Assembly: GCF_009725235.1 (NCBI RefSeq)
Contig: NZ_WJFC01000303.1
Span: forward strand, 1-12,198
Direction of reading: 5' to 3'
Length of the DNA stretch: 12,198 bases
From: Scytonema sp. UIC 10036
Lineage (GTDB): Bacteria; Cyanobacteriota; Cyanobacteriia; Cyanobacteriales; Nostocaceae
The notes beneath the pieces are model-generated. The model worked only from the letters and a program-made list of their open reading frames with translations, was not told the origin of the DNA and did no database searches. Below, piece by piece: positions 7,648 through 12,198 of the stretch. Position 1 is the stretch's first letter. Each line of letters begins with the position of its first letter. The position numbers and the translations under genes are program-made.

Positions 7648-8445
7648 ATGAGAAAATCTCCGTTTTTTTTTACCTTACTCTGCTCTGCTATTGTGTCTGT
7701 GCTTTTTGTTAGTTGTAACCCAACTAACAAACAAGCAAAATTTATAACTTTAACGGTATATGCTAGTGATAGCTTAAAAAGTGCTCTCACAGATATTAAA
7801 ACAATTTATAATCAAGACTATCCAAATATTAATATTAAATATAAACTAGCTAATTCTGGAACTTTAGAAAAATTAATTGAGGAGGGTGCTAGAGGTGATA
7901 TTCTCATTCCGAGTAAAGCTAAAGTTTTAGATAACTTACAGTCTAAAAATTTTCTTCTTGCAGGTACCCGTCAGAATTTCTTGAAAAATCAAATAGTGTT
8001 GATTGTCTCCAAGGATACTCAAAATATCTCTGATTTCAAAGACTTGACTCATCAGCAAATCCAGAAAATTGCTTTAGGTGATAATATACAAGAAGCATCA
8101 GGCAAATATGCTTCAGAAATTTTCGTAAAACTTGGAATTTTAGAGCAAGTAAAAATCAAATTTGTGTTTATGTCTAAAAACAGTGAAATACTGAGTTTTG
8201 TAGAAAATGGTAAAGCAAATGCAGGTCTGGTGTATGCAACAGATGCTATTTTATCGAAAGGAGTAAAAATTGTAACGCTTGCACCACAAGGACTTCATTC
8301 TCCTATCGTTTATCCCATAGCCATACTTAAAACTAGCCCACATATCTCTGAAGCCAGGAATTTTATCCAATTTCTTCAAAGCGATCGCGCTGAAGCTGTG
8401 TTTCTTAAGTATCGATTTGTTGTTAATTCTAATATCTCAAATTAA
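7648..8445 (+). CDS. ModA-like periplasmic substrate-binding lipoprotein, first copy
   Basis: A 265-residue protein of the ModA-type (molybdate/oxyanion) class of periplasmic binding proteins, close to the family's usual size. Residues 1-22 form a hydrophobic lipoprotein signal ending LFVSC, with Cys23 the likely lipidation site, so the protein should be membrane-anchored outside the cytoplasm. Family signatures seen: VYASDSLKSAL (37-47), with Ser42 where ModA has its first ligand serine; LANSGTLEKLIEEGARGDILI (67-87), with Ser70 at the second ligand serine; and GLVYATDA (193-200), with Tyr196 at the ligand tyrosine. No modB or modC gene lies beside it. A homologous second copy follows after 59 bp, then a membrane histidine kinase. 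Transport by a permease encoded elsewhere remains possible, but the context suggests ligand sensing. The ATG lacks a clear ribosome-binding site. The name modA is withheld because the ligand is unproven. Confidence 0.85.
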   Translation: MRKSPFFFTLLCSAIVSVLFVSCNPTNKQAKFITLTVYASDSLKSALTDIKTIYNQDYPNINIKYKLANSGTLEKLIEEGARGDILIPSKAKVLDNLQSKNFLLAGTRQNFLKNQIVLIVSKDTQNISDFKDLTHQQIQKIALGDNIQEASGKYASEIFVKLGILEQVKIKFVFMSKNSEILSFVENGKANAGLVYATDAILSKGVKIVTLAPQGLHSPIVYPIAILKTSPHISEARNFIQFLQSDRAEAVFLKYRFVVNSNISN

Positions 8446-8504
8446 CAAGGACTCAAAATCTTCTAAAGAATTCTGTTTAAGTAAACTTTTCCAACTTGAT
8501 AACT

Positions 8505-9290
8505 ATGAAATATAGTTTTTATCTTTCCTTAGCTATTTTCTCTATAATTTTAGTCAGTTGTAGAAAACAAGAGGCAAAAACAATTAGTTTAAACGTTTCA
8601 GCAGGTCAAAGTTTACAACCTGCTATGACAGAAATTAAAAAAATTTATACTCAGCAACAGCCAAACGTATCCATTGCTTATAAATTTAGCAATGGTGGTT
8701 CACTTAAAGACTCAATTGTTCAGGGAGAAACCATAGATATTTTCTTTACAGGAGGCTCTGAATTTTTAGATGATTTGCAGTCAAAAGGGTTTCTGCTGGA
8801 AGAGACTCGCAAACATTTACTTAATAACAAATTAGTTTTGATTGTCTCACAGAATTCTACTGGTATATCTACATTTAAGGATTTGTCTGGTAAAAAAGTA
8901 AAGACGATTGCTGTAGGTGACTTTAAGACTACAAGTTCTGGTCAACACGCTGAAAAAATCCTCAACTCTTTAAAGATTTTAGATTTAGTAAAACCAAAAT
9001 TAGTTTTTACTAAAGTTGGCTTTGGTGCAGATCTTTTTGTAGAAATGAGACAAGCAGATGCAGGTATTATGTATGCCACAGACGCCATAAAAGCAAATCA
9101 AATTAAGATTGCTGCGATCGCGCCTGAAAACTCGCATTCTCCCAGTAGGTATAGTGTAGCAGTCCTTAAGGCTAGCAAGCATATTCCTGAAGCTAAAGAA
9201 TTTATCCAATTTCTTGAAAGTAACCAAGCGAGTGCTGTGTTTGTAAAATATGGATTTGCGATCGCAAGAGACGAGGAAGCTAGAAAATAG
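8505..9290 (+). CDS. ModA-like periplasmic substrate-binding lipoprotein, second copy
   Basis: A 261-residue paralogue of the preceding gene. The two share long matching segments, for example LQSK.FLL..TR (91-102 here), LVLIVS (110-115), MYATDAI (189-195) and EA..FIQFL (229-237), and they align end to end, so this is a tandem duplication. The signal sequence ends IILVSC with lipidation Cys19. Ser36 (VSAGQSL) and Tyr190 keep ligand positions of ModA. The second ligand serine is replaced by glycine: FSNGGSL (61-67), Gly64 where the first copy has Ser70. Ligand preference may therefore differ between the copies. The frame also opens at a TTG at 8496. The ATG at 8505 is preferred because it gives a conventional lipoprotein start (MKYSF). 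The kinase gene follows 42 bp downstream on the same strand, so one transcript for all three genes is likely. Confidence 0.84.
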   Translation: MKYSFYLSLAIFSIILVSCRKQEAKTISLNVSAGQSLQPAMTEIKKIYTQQQPNVSIAYKFSNGGSLKDSIVQGETIDIFFTGGSEFLDDLQSKGFLLEETRKHLLNNKLVLIVSQNSTGISTFKDLSGKKVKTIAVGDFKTTSSGQHAEKILNSLKILDLVKPKLVFTKVGFGADLFVEMRQADAGIMYATDAIKANQIKIAAIAPENSHSPSRYSVAVLKASKHIPEAKEFIQFLESNQASAVFVKYGFAIARDEEARK

Positions 9291-9332
9291 CTCACCTTTT
9301 ATTACACTTATTTTACTTATTTATCATATTTT

Positions 9333-11078
9333 ATGTCTATTAAGCAACAATTGACTTCGCTACCCATCTTTAGGTATCAATTCAAGTTCAAACATTTATT
9401 TAATCAATTAGGTATTCGACAAAAAATTACCTATGGGTATGCTCTTGCTATCGGAATTGCTATATTAGGTGCTACTGCTGGAAAAGTCATAGAGTATTAT
9501 TATCAAGTTCAGGCCAAAAAACAACTAGCAGAATCACAAGAAATTATATTACTTCTAAATAATTTACAGGCATCTACATTACAAGCTCATACTCAAACAC
9601 CAAAACTCATTTATTTCTTAACTGAGCCAGTTAGGTTAGAGTTAGAATATTCTCGTTTTTTGGAATATATTGCCGCTGTCAATAGGCTTCTGTATCAAAC
9701 TAAAAAATCCTTAGAAATTTTAGATTCAGAACCAAATATTGATAATAATAAAGAAAAAACTCTGTCAATGAAAAATTCAATACGAACTTATATTGACTCT
9801 ATTAAAGAGTATGCTCAAAAATTAGAAGTACTAGAAAAAGAATCTGCATCTACGTGGAGCACAAATACAACTGATTTAGTCTCTTTATTGAGCGTGACTA
9901 AGAAAAGTAAGAAACTTGATTTGGCAGTTAATAAAGTTTCACAAGAAATGTCTTTGCTGATTACTGAAATACAAGATAAAGAAGCTAAAACAACTCTTAA
10001 AGCCTTAGAGCGTTCTCAAGCAATAGGAACACTTATTCTAGCGCTCGGCTTAATGTTAGCAGCAGGGCTTGCAACTCTATTAGCTATGTACACCAGCTGG
10101 ATGATTGCTTCTCCTATCGAAGCAACTACCAAAATTGCTCAACAAGTTACAAAAGAGTCAAATTTTACCCTCTTTGCACCCGTAACAACAAAAGATGAAG
10201 TTGGTCAATTAACCACATCTCTCAACCAATTGATACAACGAGTTGCAGACTATACTGAAGAATTAAATCTTGCTCAAAGCCAGTTAATCCAGACTGAAAA
10301 AATGTCGAGTCTTGGACAAATGGTTGCTGGTATTGCCCATGAAATCAATAACCCGATTAACTTTATCTATGGCAACATAGAGCATACTAAAAACTACATT
10401 CAGGATTTATTAGAACTCATATATCTTTACCAGGATAAATATCCTCAATTCGAGACTCAAATTGAGTCTCGAATTGAGGAAATCGAGCTAGAATATATCA
10501 TTTCCGATTTGCCCAAAATTTTAGGATCTATGAAAATGGGTGCTGAACGCATCCGCCAACTTGTATTATCTTTACGAAACTTTTCGCGTCTTGATGAAGC
10601 AGAGGTAAAGTCCGTTGATTTGCATGAAGGAATTGACAATACGCTCTTGATTCTCAGTAATCGTCTCAAAGAGGAAATTGAAATTATCAAAAAATACGGA
10701 GATTTACCATTAGTAGAGTGTTACCCAGCACAGATTAACCAGGTGTTTATGAATCTCCTTAGTAATGCCATTGATGCGCTACTCGGTGCTAGCGAAAAAT
10801 TCCAAAAACAAATAGTGATTCAAACAAAAGTGATTAATTCAGACTCCATTAAAGTAGAAATTCGAGATAATGGAGTAGGTATACCTTTGGAAATTCAAAA
10901 CAAAATTTTCGATCCTTTTTTTACCACGAAACCAGTTGGCTCTGGGACTGGTTTAGGGCTGTCTGTTTGCTATCAAATTATAGAAAAGCATGGGGGCAAA
11001 ATTTTTGTCAAATCGGAACCAAATCAAGGAACAGAATTTGCCGTCTCTCTTCCAATTCAACAGCTAAATTCACTCTAG
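9333..11078 (+). CDS. Membrane sensor histidine kinase with periplasmic loop and HAMP domain
   Basis: A 581-residue kinase. A first membrane segment (about 32-54) is followed by a mostly helical, charged periplasmic region (about 55-228), a second membrane segment (about 230-256) and HAMP (about 256-308). The HisKA region has phospho-acceptor His336 in AGIAHEINNP. HATPase motifs are MNLLSNAIDAL (N box, Asn474/Asn478), DNGVGI (512-517), FDPFFTTKP (526-534) and GSGTGLGLS (536-544). All catalytic elements look intact. There is no receiver domain, and no response-regulator gene lies downstream, so the partner is elsewhere. The two ModA-like lipoproteins directly upstream are natural candidates for periplasmic input, as in other kinases that read binding proteins (the LuxP/LuxQ and TorT/TorS type). 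That link is inferred from position. A perfect 39-bp palindrome lies inside the coding sequence at residues 370-383, between the H-box helix and the rest of the dimerisation region. Confidence 0.92.
   Translation: MSIKQQLTSLPIFRYQFKFKHLFNQLGIRQKITYGYALAIGIAILGATAGKVIEYYYQVQAKKQLAESQEIILLLNNLQASTLQAHTQTPKLIYFLTEPVRLELEYSRFLEYIAAVNRLLYQTKKSLEILDSEPNIDNNKEKTLSMKNSIRTYIDSIKEYAQKLEVLEKESASTWSTNTTDLVSLLSVTKKSKKLDLAVNKVSQEMSLLITEIQDKEAKTTLKALERSQAIGTLILALGLMLAAGLATLLAMYTSWMIASPIEATTKIAQQVTKESNFTLFAPVTTKDEVGQLTTSLNQLIQRVADYTEELNLAQSQLIQTEKMSSLGQMVAGIAHEINNPINFIYGNIEHTKNYIQDLLELIYLYQDKYPQFETQIESRIEEIELEYIISDLPKILGSMKMGAERIRQLVLSLRNFSRLDEAEVKSVDLHEGIDNTLLILSNRLKEEIEIIKKYGDLPLVECYPAQINQVFMNLLSNAIDALLGASEKFQKQIVIQTKVINSDSIKVEIRDNGVGIPLEIQNKIFDPFFTTKPVGSGTGLGLSVCYQIIEKHGGKIFVKSEPNQGTEFAVSLPIQQLNSL
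10442..10480. repeat. Perfect 39-bp palindrome inside the kinase coding sequence
   Basis: TCCTCAATTCGAGACTCAA (10442-10460) is the exact reverse complement of TTGAGTCTCGAATTGAGGA (10462-10480), with only A10461 between them. It spans codons 370-383 of the membrane kinase (YPQFETQIESRIEE) and keeps the frame open. In DNA it could extrude as a cruciform, and in mRNA it would form a very stable hairpin within the kinase message. The repeat does not extend beyond these bases: A10441 and A10481 do not pair. Confidence 0.95.
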
Positions 11079-11212
11079 TTAGAGAAAAGCACTTAGTTTG
11101 CGATCGCGATTCCCATCCAGCAATTATGAAGTCGCTCGGTTATTCAGTCCTTTTGCAGTAGGAAGGGAGTCAATACTTGTCGGTTAAGCCTAAAAATACG
11201 AAAACACGTAGC

Positions 11213-11259
11213 TTGGGTTGAGGAACGAAACCCAACATTTACAGACATTTGTTGGGTTT
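11213..11259. repeat. TTGGGTT/AACCCAA hairpin repeat with alternative pairings
   Basis: AAACCCAACA (11228-11237) pairs perfectly with TGTTGGGTTT (11250-11259) over a 12-base loop. The same AACCCAA can instead pair with TTGGGTT at 11213-11219, so two mutually exclusive hairpins are possible. Repeats rich in TTGGGTT/AACCCAAC are, from memory, common between cyanobacterial genes. It lies about 135 bp after the kinase stop codon and lacks a clear T-tract, so termination of the kinase transcript here is uncertain. Confidence 0.6.
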
Positions 11260-11277
11260 ACCCACAGATTTACCTAA

Positions 11278-11649
11278 CCTACAAAAATTCTTATCCAAGC
11301 AGTATTGGGAAGGGAGTATGCTACGCCCGAAAGCCTGCGGGAACATTTTAGAGAAGTTGAACGCGGCTTCAGGAATGCGGGCGTGAGATTTCAGATTCGA
11401 CCCGGTATGCATGAAAAGGACGATAAGGGCGAACAGCATCCTCCCTTTGGGGACTGGCAACTTTACAGTCACCAACAAGCAGCTATTGAACAAATCCTGG
11501 CTGGTAAAAACACTATTGTTTCCAGTGGCACGGGTTCTGGTAAAACAGAATCCTTCTTTATCCCCATCCTCAATCATTGCTTGCAGAATCCAGGAGCGGG
11601 AATTAAAGCACTGATTCTCTATTACTTTTATTCAGCAAGCCCTAATTAA
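11278..11649 (+). pseudogene. Fragment of a DEAD/DEAH-box superfamily 2 helicase
   Basis: The open frame runs from 11278 to a TAA at 11647-11649. Its first possible start is a TTG at 11305 (114 codons). It contains a Q-motif-like LYSHQQAAIEQIL (53-65 from the TTG) and a complete Walker A, SSGTGSGKTESFF (73-85). It then reads NPGAGIKALILY, the sequence in which large ATP-dependent helicases normally continue with YPMNALAxDQ. Here it turns into unrelated residues after Tyr106 (base 11622) and stops. The Walker B (DEAD/DEAH) motif, all later motifs and the second RecA lobe are missing. The 5' end begins just after a hairpin repeat. This is a remnant, not a working helicase. Relatives include helicases of defence and DNA-repair loci (DUF1998 type), but the fragment is too short to assign. 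Confidence 0.75.
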
Positions 11650-11758
11650 ATTTCTGCAAAGCGGCATCTTCTTAATATTCAATAATATTTTTCCAGGCAT
11701 CCGTCGTGATAAGTTATAGGTACTTCAAACTTGTCACTTCAAACATTCATGCCTAATT

Positions 11759-12109
11759 ATGAGTTATAAAGAGCAGTTTATTTGGAATCGAAGCATTGAT
11801 TTAGCCGTTAATTGTTACCTTTTAACAAGTCAATTTCCAGATTCCGAACTCTATGGATTAACCCATCAGATAAGATGTTCAGCCGTTTCCGTGGCCTCAA
11901 ATATTGCAGAAGGATATGGCAGACGTAGTAAAGATGAATACATTCACTTTCTTCATATTTCTTTAGGTTCACTCCGTGAGTTAGATACACAACTTATCAT
12001 TGCCCAAAAAGTCAAATTAGCTGACGAGAAACTTTTTACTCCTGTAACCAATGAAGTTGAGGAGATGCAGAAAATTATGGTCGCAAGTATTAACAAGCTT
12101 AAAACTTAA
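11759..12109 (+). CDS. Four-helix-bundle protein (23S rRNA intervening-sequence protein family)
   Basis: A 116-residue protein with the family hallmarks: a start of the form (Y)KEQFIWNRSIDLAVNCYLLT, then FPDSELYGLTHQIRCSAVSVASNIAEGYGRRSKDEY.HFLHISLGSLRELDTQLIIA. The SNIAEG motif is at 47-52, and the GS..EL/TQL helix is at about 70-80. Length and helix pattern fit the family's usual 110-130 residues. Members were first noticed as open frames inside rRNA intervening sequences, but most lie free in chromosomes, and their molecular function is unknown. It sits alone between a helicase remnant and repeat debris, with no rRNA sequence nearby. The ATG at 11759 is the natural start, because homology begins within a few residues. 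Charged surfaces suggest nucleic-acid contact, but this is conjecture. Confidence 0.88.
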   Translation: MSYKEQFIWNRSIDLAVNCYLLTSQFPDSELYGLTHQIRCSAVSVASNIAEGYGRRSKDEYIHFLHISLGSLRELDTQLIIAQKVKLADEKLFTPVTNEVEEMQKIMVASINKLKT

Positions 12110-12116
12110 AAACATA

Positions 12117-12147
12117 TTCTTCTGCATCCTTCTGCCCTCTGCCCTCA
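12117..12147. repeat. Degenerate CTTCTGC-type heptamer repeat
   Basis: A pyrimidine-rich run just after the four-helix-bundle gene contains repeated TTCTGCA, TTCTGCC and CTCTGCC steps, with 7-10 bp spacing. It resembles the short tandem heptamer repeats of filamentous cyanobacteria but is imperfect. It lies 8 bp after the stop codon, echoing the array that abuts the gene at the left edge of the window. Confidence 0.55.
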
Positions 12148-12164
12148 GCATAGCTGCCTTTTTT
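12146..12164 (+). terminator. Possible weak intrinsic terminator
   Basis: CAGC (12146-12149) can pair with GCTG (12153-12156) around ATA, followed after CC by six T residues (12159-12164). The stem is only 4 bp, so this is weak. The T-tract and the position 37 bp after the four-helix-bundle gene are the main support. Confidence 0.25.
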
Positions 12165-12173
12165 CGTACCATT

Positions 12174-12186
12174 CCCTTAGCAAGGG
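12174..12186. repeat. Short hairpin at the right edge in a GGGGAGGGCTGGGG repeat
   Basis: CCCTT (12174-12178) and AAGGG (12182-12186) flank AGC and lead into the G-rich tail that reaches the window edge. Phrases like CTTAGCAAGGGGAGGGCTGG recur between cyanobacterial genes in my memory. The element is cut by the window end, so its extent is unknown. Confidence 0.4.
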
Positions 12187-12198
12187 GAGGGCTGGGGG

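Noticed and set aside
10457..10690. Antisense open frame inside the membrane kinase gene
   Set aside because: It is a shadow of the kinase gene that overlaps the palindrome. The translation has no recognisable features.
11278..11649. A DISARM or other named defence system
   Set aside because: Only a Q-motif/Walker A fragment remains and no partner gene is present, so no system can be named.
11759..12109. Evidence for a nearby rRNA gene, since the family was first seen in 23S rRNA intervening sequences
   Set aside because: No rRNA-like conserved sequence is visible on either side. Most family members are free-standing genes.

Overview
The window looks like chromosomal DNA of a filamentous, probably heterocyst-forming cyanobacterium. 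Three things support this. About ten copies of the HIP1 octamer GCGATCGC are present (at 3857, 4679, 4984, 5091, 5455, 7270, 8381, 9114, 9259 and 11100). Heptanucleotide short tandem repeats occur at the left edge (14 AAAATCC units) and, in degenerate form, at the right edge. The proteins have a typically cyanobacterial style: a huge multi-sensor hybrid kinase, a phytochrome-lineage GAF domain and kinases with a GIAHEINNP H-box. No taxon can be named from the sequence alone.

Layout, left to right. (1) Positions 1-98 are the heptamer array, ending exactly at the stop codon of the next gene. (2) Positions 99-1793 (-) hold a lipoprotein with a substrate-binding domain fused to a von Willebrand A domain, split by one in-frame TGA. 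(3) Positions 1794-2292 are non-coding, with two palindromic elements. (4) Positions 2293-6312 (+) encode a 1339-residue soluble hybrid histidine kinase: CBS-CBS, GAF, PAS, PAS, GAF, HisKA, HATPase, receiver and a C-terminal tail. (5) Positions 6309-7262 (-) encode a receiver-GGDEF response regulator that converges on the kinase with overlapping stop codons. (6) Positions 7263-7647 are non-coding, with a small dyad, a pair of 21-bp direct repeats and an 8-bp inverted repeat. (7) Positions 7648-11078 (+) form a likely three-gene operon: two tandemly duplicated ModA-like lipoproteins, then a membrane histidine kinase. (8) Positions 11079-12198 are remnant and repeat territory: a hairpin repeat, a helicase fragment cut at both ends, a four-helix-bundle (IVS-family) gene and repeat debris at the edge.

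How the genes may work together. The window is dominated by signal transduction. The most interesting unit is 7648-11078: two binding lipoproteins with no permease or ATPase gene beside them, directly followed by a kinase with a periplasmic loop of about 170 residues. An inferred model is that the binding proteins present a ligand (an oxyanion or something else) to the kinase rather than feeding a transporter. The kinase gene also carries a perfect 39-bp palindrome inside its coding sequence. The hybrid kinase and the GGDEF regulator plausibly form a cytoplasmic route to cyclic-di-GMP. That pairing rests only on their position.
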